Source of the DNA: Tetrahymena thermophila SB210
Lineage: Eukaryota > Ciliophora > Oligohymenophorea > Hymenostomatida > Tetrahymenidae
Assembly: GCF_000189635.1 (NCBI RefSeq)
Contig: NW_002476370.1
Coordinates: forward strand, 682,001 to 746,000
Reading direction: 5' to 3'
DNA: 64,000 nucleotides
Shown: positions 13,628 through 26,000 of the stretch, piece by piece
How the letters are laid out: every line of letters begins with the position of its first letter
Position numbering within the stretch: position 1 is the stretch's first letter
Notes under the pieces: generated by a model
Told to the model about the DNA's origin: nothing
What the model saw: the letters and a program-made list of their open reading frames with translations, nothing else
Database searches by the model: none
Translations under genes and position numbers: made by a program

Positions 13628-16600
13628 ATGTCTTTTTTTCAAAAAATATTGCTTTTCATAATTTTTAATTACTTTTAACCTATCGTACTATCATTAAATT
13701 GGTAAACAAGCTTTTATCCATTTGAAGAAACATATTTAAGGTATTCTTTAATTATAAAAAAACTAAAATAATTTAAATTTTTACTTTAAAAGGAAAGAAA
13801 ATTAATTTTAAGTTAGGAAATTATTAATGTGCCATCCTCTTTGTTAAACATGTATTGGCTCTGATTAATACAGTTGTACTTCGTGTGACTCTTCTAAAAA
13901 CTTGGTTTAATCAGGTACTTCTTCTCCATTTTAATGTGTATGTTAATAAAATTATTATTTGAATTCAAATTCTTGCTCTAAATGCGATTTATCTTGTAAA
14001 TCTTGTAATGGAGGAAATAACTAAAATTGCACATAATGTTAATCTAATCGAACTTTCTCAAACGGAAGATGCTTATGTAATCCTTCATTTTACGATGATG
14101 GTTCAGGGAATTGTTTAGCTTGTATTGCAAATTGTTTAAATTGTAGTTCTACTAACCCTTTGTAATGTATTTAATGCTCTTAAAATAGGATTTTTTAAAA
14201 TTCTATATGCGAATGCATTTAAGGCTACTATGAAAATGGTAGCTTATGTATTTAATGTAACAGTCTTTGTAAAATATGTAAAATATCTAAAAATACAAGT
14301 TGTGATTAATGTCTTGAAAATAGTTCTTTATAAAATTCATAGTGTGTCTGTAATTAAGGCTATTTTTAGAATAATTAAAATTAATGTTAATAATGTGATC
14401 ATACTTGTTAAAATTGTTTAGGTCCAGGCTCTAATTAATGCTAAACTTGCAATTAAAATTATTATTTAGATAGCTTAAACCAGTGCTAAAAATGTTACTC
14501 GGCATGTTAATTTTGTTCAGGTCCTGCATCTAACTAATGTACGAATTGTGTATAAAATAGAAATTTAAGTAATGGGATATGTTATTGCAATGATGGTTAT
14601 TATGAAGACTTATCTCATGTATGTTAGCCATGCTAATATTCATGCTCAAAATGTAATAATGGTACCGCTAACGATTGTACAGCTTGCTAAGCTAATAGAT
14701 AATTTAAAGGAGGTTTATGTGTTTGTAATGATGGATATTTTGATAATTCAATAAATTAAATATGCTCTAAGTGTCATTATTCTTGTGCAACTTGCTCTAA
14801 CTCTTAAAAAAATTATTGCTTAATATGTTAGGCTAACAGGACTAAGTAAAATGATGGTTCTTGCTTATGCAATCAAGGGTATTTTGATGATTCTAATTAG
14901 TAGCTATGTTAATAATGTCATTATTCTTGCTCTACCTGTTTAAATTCCTTACAAACTAGTTGCATAACTTGTTAAGCTAACAGAAGCCAATAAAATGATG
15001 GTTCTTGTCATTGCAATTAAGGATTTTATGATGATTCTGCTTCTTAAAAATGCCAATAGTGCCATTTTTCTTGTTAAACTTGCCAAAATAGTTCATAAAA
15101 TGGCTGTTTAACCTGTAAATAATTTAGATTTTTTCAAAATGGAATATGTAATTGCAGTGATGGCTATTATGAAGATAGCAAGTCAAATTTATGTTAACCA
15201 TGTTAATATTCATGCTCAAAATGTACTAATAGTACTGCAAATGACTGTATAGCATGCTAAGCTAATAGATAGTTATAAGGCAATTAATGTTTATGTATCG
15301 ATGGATATTTTGAAGATGTAATTAACAAAACTTGTTCTTAATGTCATTACTCTTGCGCTACCTGCTCTAACTCTTAGAATAATAGTTGTTTATCTTGTTA
15401 GTAAAATAGAACACCTCAAATGAATGGTACTTGTCTCTGCAACTAAGGATTTTATGATGATTCAAATTCTAAGCAGTGCTAACCTTGTCATTATTCTTGT
15501 CAAACATGTTCTGGTAGAAATATTAATAATTGCCTCTAATGTTAATCTAACAGAACTTAATAAGGAAATACATGTATTTGTAACTAAGGGTATTATGATG
15601 ATACATTAATATAAACTTGCGTTCCTTGCCATTACTCTTGCTAAACATGTTAAAATAGTTCTTTTAATGGTTGTTAAACTTGTAAGTCAAATAGAAATTT
15701 TTCTGCAGGTTCATGTCCATGCAAAAGTGGATTTTATGATGATACTTAAACAAAAAACTGTTTACCCTGTTAATATAGTTGCTTAACTTGTACAGCTGGG
15801 TCTAGCAGTGACTGTTCCAGCTGTTAAGCAGATAGATACATTTAGAATGGAATGTGCCTTTGCTACCCTGGGTAGTATGACGACACATAAAATAAAAAAT
15901 GTTCTCCATGCAATTATACATGTTAAACTTGTAATGGTAATTCTACTAATTCATGTACGTCATGCAATTCAACTAGATATTTAACAAGTAATAGTTAAGG
16001 TAATTGCTTATGCAAATAAAGTTATTATGAAGAATCTTAAAATTCTTTATGCAAGCCATGTGATAAATCCTGCTTAAATTGTATTGGTCCCTCTCCTTCA
16101 ATGTGTACTTAATGTGATTCATCCAAAAATTTCACGCCATTAAATTCCTCTGCTTCATAATTTTCTTGTGTTTGTATTTCTAACAGCTTTTATGATCCCC
16201 AAAACATTGTATGTATATTGTGTAATTATAGATGCGCTACATGTAACGGTGCTTTATAAACATAATGTCTCTCTTGTTTACCTTCTTTATATAGAGAGCT
16301 TTAAGGCTCTAGCTGTGTTTGCATATAAGGGTATTTTGAGAATGCTAAAGGATAGTGTTAACCCTGCCATTCTTCATGTTATAATTGTATAGGTCCTACA
16401 AAATTCTAATGTTCATAATGCGACTCTTCTTAAAATAGATTTTACAACTAAAATTACTCTACATGCGATTGCATTTAAGGTTTTTATAATATTTTATAGC
16501 CATTTTAAGCTGGGAAACCGAAAGTTTAAACCTGTCTGCAATGCAATTTTTTATGTTCATATTGCACTTCAAACAGCTCATGTTTAGGATGTATAAACAA

Positions 16601-19418
16601 TTTAATATTACTACCTAACTTTCAATGCTCTTGTCCTGAAGGAACTTACTTAGATAAAAGTACAAATTATTGCTTATAATGTTATTAAACATGCTAGAGT
16701 TGTGTAGGACCTAACCAATAAGATTGTTTAAAGTGCAAATTAAATTTGATTTAAACACCATCATATACTTAAGCTGTTTCTCCTTTTAATAAACTGTATA
16801 AATGTATTTGCTCATAATAAAACTGTATTAAATGTCATTACTCTTGTTAGTTAAATTCATGCAATCCAGATAAACCGAATATTTGTTAAAATTGTTTGCC
16901 AAATAGATAACTAGTTTAAAAATAATTATAAGGATAAAGCGCATAAATATGCATTTGTAATGATGGATTTTATGAAGATGAAATAACTTTATAATGTAAA
17001 CCATGTAATTAATCTTGCGCTACATGCTTAGGTCCTTCTGAATATGACTGCATTACTTGTAATTAAAATAGAATTATTGACTTGTAAAATTCTCTTATTT
17101 ATGGTAGATGTTTATGCAAAAATGGTTATTTTCAAAATGAATTGACTTAATAGTGCTAAAAATGCAATAACTCATGCGCCTCTTGTGCAGGAAACTCTAA
17201 TTTTTGTACTTCATGCTAATAAAATGCCTTTTTAAACTCCCTAGGAATCTGTACATGCATCCCTAGCTATTTTCTTTCTTAAGAAGGAGAATGTTTAAAA
17301 TGTCATTACAGCTGTGAAAATTGTTTTGGTCCGACAGAATTTGATTGCCTTTAATGCTCATCTAAAACAAGAACTTAATTAATAATTAGTTAATCTCCAC
17401 CTAAAATTACATGTTATTGTAATTAAGGTTTTTATGATTCAGGAGTTAATGATTGTCAAGCATGTAGCCCAATATGTATGAGCTGTATTTAATCTTCAGA
17501 CCACTGCTTAAGTTGCTACCCTTAAGAAATAAGCAAAAGAATATTAGTAAACAACTAATGTGTATGCAAAGAAGGGTATAAGGAAAATAAAAGTGGAATT
17601 TGCGTTTAATGTCCTTATGATTGTTTGATGTGTGATAATAATGGTAATTGTATAACCTGCTCAAATAGCTTAAGGGTCTTAAACCCTTTAACAAAAAGAT
17701 GTTCTTGTAGAGAAGGATATTACGAAGCAAATGATACCTCTTGTTAAAAGTGTAGTTATAGATGCAAAAACTGTAATACAAATCCAAACCTATGTTCTGA
17801 ATGCCATACAAATTCATACTTAAATAACCATTCTACCTGTATTTGTATGGATGGTTTTTATGAAATGTAACCAACCTAAGATTAAATAAACAAAATTCCA
17901 GAAATTTAATTTTAAATATGTTAAAAATGCAACTACAGGTGCAATACTTGTGATAATTCTACAACATGTACTTCATGTTTATTATCAAATAGCAATGTTT
18001 ATTTTAATTTAGATACCTAGCTTTGTGAGTGCTATTTTGGATTTTAAATGGTAGCTAATTTACAAGCAAATACTTTCAGCTGTATTTAATAAGATAATTT
18101 TACTTTCTAAAATACCAACCAAAACTCAATTTAGCATTCCATGGATAGAGTATTAGGACTACTTATGTATATATTTAACATAACAGCAGTCTTTTCTTTG
18201 ATATTTGGCTAATTTATAGTCTCAGATTTAGGATTTTAAACTTGCTTTGATTTTTAATTATTGCTTTATTACAATGGAATGAAACTAAATTTAATAATAG
18301 ATTTCCTAGAAGCTCTTGATAAGAATTCTATTTTCAAATTATTAAATTACATAAATTTATTTAAAGATTTAATACAAGAAGAAAATTATTTATCAGTATA
18401 TTAATAATATTATAAAATATCTACCAACCTATATCAATTAGGTGGTGGAGCAATATTACTATGGGCAATTATATAAATAGCTAATTTAGTATTGAATAAA
18501 ACAATCTTTCACAAAAGGTATGTTTTGCTAGATTAGATATATAAAATATCTAAGGGTAGGATATTTCTATCAAAACTATACAATAATCATATACAGCCAA
18601 TTATCATATCAACATCTAATGTTTTAGTATATTATTTATTTTTTGCTTTGATTCTTGGAGTATAAGATGGAAGCTTAAAAATATATCTACCGAGCTATAT
18701 TATTTTAGCTTTGTTAATTATTTATTAGCTTTTTAATATAAAGAATGTAAATGAATATTTTTAAGACCCATTCTAGATATTTTAGATTGATTAAAAGATA
18801 AAATACAGATATAAAATTTCAATTATTTAATTAATTATTTCATGCATTTAATTTCAAATATTAGTATCTCTGTCAAATTTTTAATATTTGGCGTTTATTA
18901 TGTACTTCAAGATCATTTACGCTTCTTTAAATATCCTAAAGTTTAAAGGGAAGAAGTATTTTTTTTAAATAGCTATCATCTCATAAGTATTTACTTTATT
19001 TGGATATTTAAATTTAATAATTATCACATATCTTACTGAAAAATAATATGTTTCATAAGATTAACAGAATCTGATAATAACATTAAGTTTAATATTTAAA
19101 TTAAATACTATAATTGTACTTATCCTGATGACCTTAGTTTTTATTTTTGATTTTAGCTTCTAACTATACTCTCGTAGGAATATATTAATAAATGAAGAAA
19201 CTATATTACAAAAGATTAGAAAAGAAATATTTTCCCTCTATAATTATGAGAATAACTTAAATCTATCTGATTCACCAATAATTGCTTCGAATAATTATTT
19301 TATACCAAAATTTAAACAAATTTAACTAAACTAAACAAAATAAACTTAAGAAAAAATAACTTTACCTAATAATTAAAATGGCAAAAACAATTTTTAAAAA
19401 TAACTTAAAATCAATTGA
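13628..19418 (+). CDS. Cysteine-rich (furin/growth-factor-receptor-like repeat) multi-pass membrane protein
   Basis: ATG at 13628 starts a signal peptide (FFQKILLFIIF). The intron 13741-13792 splices in phase, and the frame then runs to TGA at 19416, giving about 1,912 residues. From about 13834 to 18110 the protein is a long array of 35-50-residue units of the type CxxC...CxxC.GP....C..C......C.C..GYY(D/E)D, many containing CHYSC or CQANR. Such furin-like/GF-receptor repeats are normally disulphide-bonded and extracellular. The last about 420 residues (18150-19190) hold several membrane segments around a conserved GGGAI-(L/I) motif, shared with the genes at 23082 and 30235, then a short Gln/Asn-rich cytoplasmic tail. 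The layout is that of a receptor or surface adhesion protein; ligand and signalling are unknown. Large families of this kind are known in Tetrahymena genomes, often annotated only by the cysteine-rich region. Confidence 0.92.
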
Positions 19419-19842
19419 CAAGTGTAGATACTTCACAAAATTTTAATTATTTAAAATAATCAATAATTTATTTAAGATAAAAAACTGTTCCTTATTCAAA
19501 TCTATTAAAAAATGATTTAAAATAAAAATTAATTATTTTTCAAAAATTATTTTTAACAAATTCAAAATAAAAAATTAATATTTGTATGCAAAATAAAAAT
19601 TTTATGTTTCTCTGAATTAATTTTTTTTTCTAAAAACATATCAAAGACTCTATAATTTCATAATATTTAATAGTTTTAAAAATAAAATATATTTTTATTA
19701 AAATTAATTAACAACTAAAGTATAATAAATAATGGTAAATAGTATTCAACATAAAGGATCAAATAATAAAGGATATTAGTTTAAAATATTGATTAATATT
19801 TTTTAGATAATTATTGTTTCGTATTATTTAAATAAAAAAAAT
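19419..19842. other. AT-rich spacer before tRNA
   Basis: Contains runs of A and T only. The A-run just below the tRNA (about 19832-19841) reads as a T-run on the - strand and fits a Pol III terminator for the tRNA. Confidence 0.6.
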
Positions 19843-19915
19843 TGATTCCTCCGAGGTTTGAACTCGGGACCTTCAGTGTGTTAGACTGACGTGATAACCA
19901 CTACACTAAGGAATC
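19843..19915 (-). tRNA. tRNA-Val (anticodon AAC)
   Basis: The reverse complement folds as a complete cloverleaf. The 7-bp acceptor stem is GATTCCT/AGGAATC, the D arm contains TAGTGTAGTGGTTATCA, the anticodon stem TCAGT/ACTGA encloses the loop CTAACAC (anticodon AAC), and the T arm contains GTTCAAA. No intron is present. The discriminator base is A and CCA is not encoded. AAC reads GUU (and, as inosine, GUC/GUA) valine codons, the common valine codon class in this AT-rich genome. A and B boxes of the internal Pol III promoter are in place, and a T-run follows the 3' end. Confidence 0.97.
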
Positions 19916-20381
19916 GGATACAATTATTTAAACCTTTAAAATAAAAATATTTATTTTTTCAATTAATTAACAAATGATTTCACTCATAATATTTGAATAA
20001 TAAACCAATTTTAAAAATCTATATAAGAGTTTGAAATTGTCGCTTATTAATTATTTTTTATTAAGATGTAACATATAAAAAAAAAATTATAAAAAAATTA
20101 AATGAAATATCATATACTTTAAATTTTTAATTATTTAGGCCAAATTTTGCAAAATACATTATTATATTTAATTTTTCAAAAATTTGTTATTAAAATTAAA
20201 TCTTTTATGCAAAAAATTATTAATAAATTGAAGTCTTTACCTTTAATATCAAAATTTTTAAATAAATATTTTTATTATCAATTTGTGGTGATTTATTGAT
20301 TGAAGATCAAAAAATTAATTAATTTTATTAAAAGATACATTTAACATAAATTTAAATGATAAATAGTTTTTTAAAATACAA
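19916..20381. other. AT-rich spacer between tRNA and transporter
   Basis: The 3' flanks of two - strand genes; no coding frame or RNA fold that I can support. Confidence 0.55.
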
Positions 20382-21326
20382 TCATTTTTTTTTTACAATA
20401 TTAATAGAAGAGTATAAAATAAGCAAAAACCCGATTACACTTAAATAACTAATTGTTGACTTGAAAAAGAAAATATCTATTGTAAAAGAATATAAAATTC
20501 TAGTGTAAGCCAACTAAGAAAGTTTAGCAGGGCTTTCTATAAACATCCCTCTTGTCATTAACAATTATGCTAAATATGCTATGCAAGTGATCAATAGTAT
20601 TAGTGCAAAGTATTCTAAGCTTTAATAAACTCTGATATCATTAATTTCTCTGTAAATCATAAGAACAGGAGTACTGATAAGATTAGAAAAATAGAAATAT
20701 TGCATTGCTATTAAATTAGATGTCTTTCCTTACAATCCTTTAAATAAGCTTTGAGACAAAGCGAGAGTCATAGATCCAAAAAGCATACAAATACACCCAA
20801 AAAAGTGATTTTTATCAGATAAATCATTATTTACTTATTCATCATTTCCGAATATAAAGCTTGGTCTACAAATGAAAATAATTCCTGTAAAACTCAAAAA
20901 AGTATACAAAAAGTTTTTTGATTATAGCTTTTCTCCATAAATAAGCCAACAAAAAAGTTAAGTCCATATTGGATTAGTAAGAGTTAAAACAGTAGCATCT
21001 GAGATCTAAAGCTAAGTTATTCCGTAGAATTAGAAAAGAGGAGAAACCATTTAAATAAAGAATCTAGCAAACAAAGTCTTTTAAGCACCTTCATTTTCTG
21101 GATACATTTTATGTTAATACTTCTTAATCCAATACAGATTAAAAAGAAATACCATAACTCCTCTAACATAGAGTATTTAATTTGGATCAAAATGATAATT
21201 GTTTAAAAGCTTAAAGATTGCCCACTAAAAAACCATCATAAAATGACCAATTAAAACATAAATGTAAGCAATTCTGGAATGCTCTTTTTCTAAAATTGAA
21301 AGCTTTTCAAGTATATCTAAGCCCAT
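20382..21326 (-). CDS. EamA-type drug/metabolite transporter (DMT superfamily)
   Basis: The frame of 314 residues has no introns, from ATG (complement of 21324-21326) to TGA (20382-20384). It shows about ten hydrophobic helices in two halves, the usual DMT/EamA or SLC35-like pattern and length. Typical segments are QISDATVLTLTNPIWT (the conserved 'ATA..L....P' type helix), a following GEKL before a helix, and GIIFICRPSF closing the first half. The second half has the matching MQYFYFSN and a terminal lysine cluster (VKKK) that could act as an ER/Golgi retention signal. The substrate is not predictable; nucleotide sugars, amino acids or nucleosides are all used by the family. A broken partial copy of its 5' end lies at 29515-29625. 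Confidence 0.88.
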
Positions 21327-23081
21327 TTATGTATAAATCCTATTAACTAAATTTGCTTTTTATGTATTTTACTATTAGTATGAATATTATCTAATAATTA
21401 ATTAATAATTTTTTTTAGTGGATTTAGCAATGTAGTCTATAAATTTAATTTATCTTTTAAGACTACAAAATCTTTTATCTATTTTACATTTTTTGTAAAG
21501 TATTTTCTAATTAATCATCATGCATTTATTACCATATTATTATTACATTTTTAAACGATACTAATGTCAGAATAAGTACTATCTACTATTAATGATCGTT
21601 TCTATTATTTATTTTTACCTTTCTCGCAAATCATTTGAATCTTCCTTCATATTTAATAATTTATTAAAAATATTTATATAAAAAGTAAGGGACTTTTTAT
21701 ATATAACAAACCACTAAGAATTTTATAGAACATTTCATGAATTAGCTAGTTATATTCTAAAAATAAAAACTTTGTACTAGTATATATGTATGTATGAATG
21801 AAATATAATTAATTAAATAAATGAGAAAAAATAAGGTCAATTTATATTATTTTATCTTACTAAAAATTACCAAAAACTATTTTGATATAATAGAAGAAGA
21901 TTAATAGTTCATTTTCTTGAAGTTTCTTTATATTTAAATATAGTCTATTATTCAAAGTATAAAAGAAAAAAAATACTTGATTTTCTTAAAATTAATTTAT
22001 ATAGTCGTTTTTAAATAAAAATAAGATTCTATCTCAAAATATTTAACAAATATTATTTTTTAAATAAGTAAAATAATAATTTAATCAATAAATTTATTAT
22101 TTTCAATAAAAATTATTAATAAATAGCAGATATGCTATTTACTACATAAAAACCTCTTAAATTTCATATATAAATATTTATCATAAGAATAAATTATTTA
22201 AATAATGCTTAAATAAATTATTAAAAATCATATCTAAATTTTATTAATTAATTGTTGATATTTTTTAATATTTTTGATTTTATCAAAAATTAAATAATAT
22301 TATGATTAATATTTGATTAAATGATAATAATATTGAGAATAGAAACCAAATTGATAGAGGGGATAAATATCATTCTTATTATTTTTCTTTTAATTTTTAG
22401 AGTATATATTTTATAATTCATATTAATTTTAATTTCTTTCGCACAATTAATTAGTAATAATTGAATGTTAAAATATTTTATTAATTAAACTTTTTTTTTT
22501 TAAAGCATAAAAACTCCTATTGAAAATTTAAAAATTTACATTATAGATTGTACATTGAAAGCAATTTAAAAAAAAAATATATAAAGTAATTTAAATTAGT
22601 ATTTTTATTAATTTATATAAATAATAAATAATTATGAGCTAAACGAAATTTATCACTTTCTTTCTTTAAATTAAAAATTGAAGCTAACTTACCTCTTTGT
22701 TTGATATTTGTTACTATAATTAAGTAGAATATAATTAACTCTTAAATTTTTAATAAAATCCTTACAAACTAATTTAAGCAAAAAAGTCTTATCCTAATTA
22801 TGTAACCTAATTGCAAAGTAGCTTTATTACTTTTTATTTTTCTTCTTTCATTAAAATAATATTTACATTTTTTTCATTTCACCAAAACTTTTGTTTTCTG
22901 GTATAAATTACAATTAAATTAATAGAGGTATTTATATAATTCTCTTTATACGAGTATTTTGATTACATATGTCACTTTTATATAAATTTTAAATCAAATT
23001 ATATTTTATTACAGATTGAGATAAGACAATCAAAAAAAAAAAAATCAAAATTCAAATAAATTATCTCTTTTAATTTGCTAA
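21327..23081. other. Intergenic region between divergent transporter and cysteine-rich gene
   Basis: About 1.75 kb of AT-rich DNA that should hold both promoters. The parts near 21800-22000 and 22770-23081 are recognisably related to 29650-29870 and 29920-30234, the matching flank of the tandem copy. The middle (about 22010-22770) has no clear counterpart there. No gene seen. Confidence 0.65.
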
Positions 23082-26000
23082 ATGGTATTTGATTTAATTA
23101 TCATTTTTACTTTAGTAATAACTCAAATGATGGCATATAAATAATCTCAATACTAAGTTAATAATAGCGTAATAGAATTTTTAAGGTTAGAGTATTCACT
23201 TTATTTATATTTTAACAATTTAAAAATATTTTAATTTATAAAAGCTTAGATAAAAGATATGATATATACCTTAGATAATTAAAAGAAAGTTGTAATAGTG
23301 ATGAATATTTTGATGGTAAAGTTTGTTAAAAATGTCATCCTACATGCTTAAGTTGCAATGGACCAAACTTTAATTAGTGTCTGGATTGCGATATTTCAAA
23401 ATTTAGGAAAATTTCTGGATCTTAATAATGTAATTGTATTGAGGGATATTATGATAATATGAATAATTGCACCAAATGTGATTAATCTTGTCTAAGTTGC
23501 AGCGGAAGTAGTGATAAAGAATGTTTGACTTGCGATTTGAGTAAATTTAGATACTTAAAAGATGGCTAATGTGTGTGCTAAGATACGTATTATGACAAAG
23601 GAGATAAAAATATTTGCGAAAAGTGCTAAAATCCATGCAAAAATTGTATTTTATAAGGATTAAATATTTTGTGCTTAAGCTGCTTAGATAATTTGAAAAT
23701 TTTGCAATTAGGAAAATGCATTTGCTAAGATAGATTCTACGAAGATAATTAAAAAAATTGTTAGAAATGTATTAATAATTGCTTAATTTGTTAAGATAGT
23801 ACTACTTGTAACAAATGTGATTAAAATAGACAATTTTAAAATAATAAGTGTTAGTGCTTAACTGGATTTTATGATGATGGATCAAATTGTTAAAAATGCG
23901 ATTCTACATGTTAAGAATGTTCAGGACCTTCATCTTTGGAATGTACTTAGTGTGATTCTTCTAAATTCAGAACTTTAAAAAATAATTAATGCGTATGCAA
24001 AGAAGGATATTTTTATATCAACTCATATGATGTTTCTTGTTTGTAATGCTATAATAAATGTGAAACTTGTAAAAGTGGATAAAAAGAAAATAATATTTGC
24101 TTAACTTGCAGACCAACAGACAATAGAATACTTTAAAATAACTCATGTTAATGTAAATAAGGTTATTTTGAATCTTTATCATCATCCAGCACTATATGTG
24201 ACTAATGTTAGCCAAGATGTTTAACATGTTCAAATAAAACAACTTGTGATAGCTGTGATCAAAGCTTATAACTCATACTAAACTCATCAAATCAGTGCGT
24301 ATGTAAAGATGGATACTATGAAGATAATGGTTTATGTAAGTTATGTCATTACTCTTGTGAGAAATGTAATGGACCTGGATCAAACAACTGTACTTCTTGT
24401 ATTTAATCTAAAAATAGGATATTCAAATAAAATTAATGCATTTGCTTGGATTCTTATTATGATGATGGTTCAAATTAGTAATGTTAAAAATGCCATTATT
24501 CTTGCTACACTTGTAATAATAATCAACCTGATTCTTGCAAAAATTGTGGAAACTCTTTAAAAAATTATAGGATATAATAACAATAAATTAATTTACCATC
24601 TTAATCTTAATTTAAATGTATTTGTTAGGATTAATACTATGATGATGGTAGTAATAACATTTGTGATAAATGTCATTATTCCTGCAAAACTTGTTCATAA
24701 TAAAACATTTGCACAAATTGTGATCAGTCTTCTTTTAGGTAATTGTAATAGTTAGAAGCTAATAAAATTTACTGCTTGTGCTAAATTGGATATTTTGAAG
24801 ATTCAAATAAAATTTGTTAATAATGCTCTTAAAACTGTAAGTCTTGTGAAAAATAAAAAGATTAATGCACAGATTGCAGATAAGATATGAACAGAGTTTT
24901 AAATAATAAAACAAAGAAATGCGATTGCAAGGATGGAATGTATGAAGATAAATCTGGAATATGTTAAATCTGTCATTTTTCTTGTGATACTTGTGAAGGA
25001 GGTGGGTCAGTTAATGACTGTAAAACTTGTAACTACTAAAATAACAGAGTACCGTAATAAAAGGATTCAAAAATTACTTGTTAATGCATGTAAACATTTT
25101 ATGATTCTAACAAGGCTATTTGTGATAAATGCCATTATTCATGCTTAACCTGTTCTAAAAATAGTAATGAAAATTCTTGTGATTCTTGTGATTCCTCTTT
25201 ATTTAGGGTACTAAATAGTGGAAAATGCATTTGTAAATCTGGTTATGTAGAAGTGAATCAAACATGTGTTCCTTGTCACAAATCTTGTCAAGAATGTATT
25301 GGAATAACAAACAAAGATTGCACTAAATGTAACATGGATGATTAAAGAGTGTAATCAGTAAAAGATTAAACCTCATTTTAATGCTTTTGTAAGTCCTCTT
25401 ACTATGAAGATTCTAACTTGATTTGTTAAAAATGCCATTTTTCATGTTAAGAATGTATCGGTCCTAAAGCTGAAGACTGTACTTAGTGTTCAAGATAAAA
25501 TTTTAGAATTCCTAGTGAACTTTCATTAAAAAATTTTTTTTGTGTTTGTTAAGAAAAATTTTATAGTGATAATATTAATTCCCTTTGTTTATCATGCCAT
25601 TATTCATGTAAAAACTGTGAGGGCGGTAATAATAAATAAAACTGTACTGAATGCAATTAATCTTTTGGAAGAATTAAGCTTTTACAGCAAGGCTAAAATT
25701 AAGGTCAATGCATTTGTAAAGAAGCGTTTTTCGATAATGGTAGTAATGAATTATGTACTGCTTGCGATATTACATGTAAAAACTGCTTTAATAGCTCCAA
25801 TTAAGGCTGCAATTAATGCTATGATGATAGAAATTTTATGTTAACTTAATAGAAACAGTGTATTTGCAAACCATAACACTTTTATAATTAAATATAAAAT
25901 GCATGCTTAAAATGCCATGAATTTTGCTAAAGCTGTAAGGGGTTGGGTAAAGAAGATTGCTTGTCTTGCTTTCCATATTAGAATAGAGAATTAATTGGTA

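Noticed and set aside
13830-18110. Regularly spaced similar DNA words that could look like a CRISPR or satellite array
   Set aside because: The spacing follows cysteine codons of protein repeats; units differ in length and sequence and remain in frame.
25542-25844. Hydrophobic Val/Ile-rich open frame, repeated at 33308-33586, and - strand frames at 25836 and 33578
   Set aside because: They lie inside the cysteine arrays in the wrong frame. They appear twice only because the whole block is duplicated.
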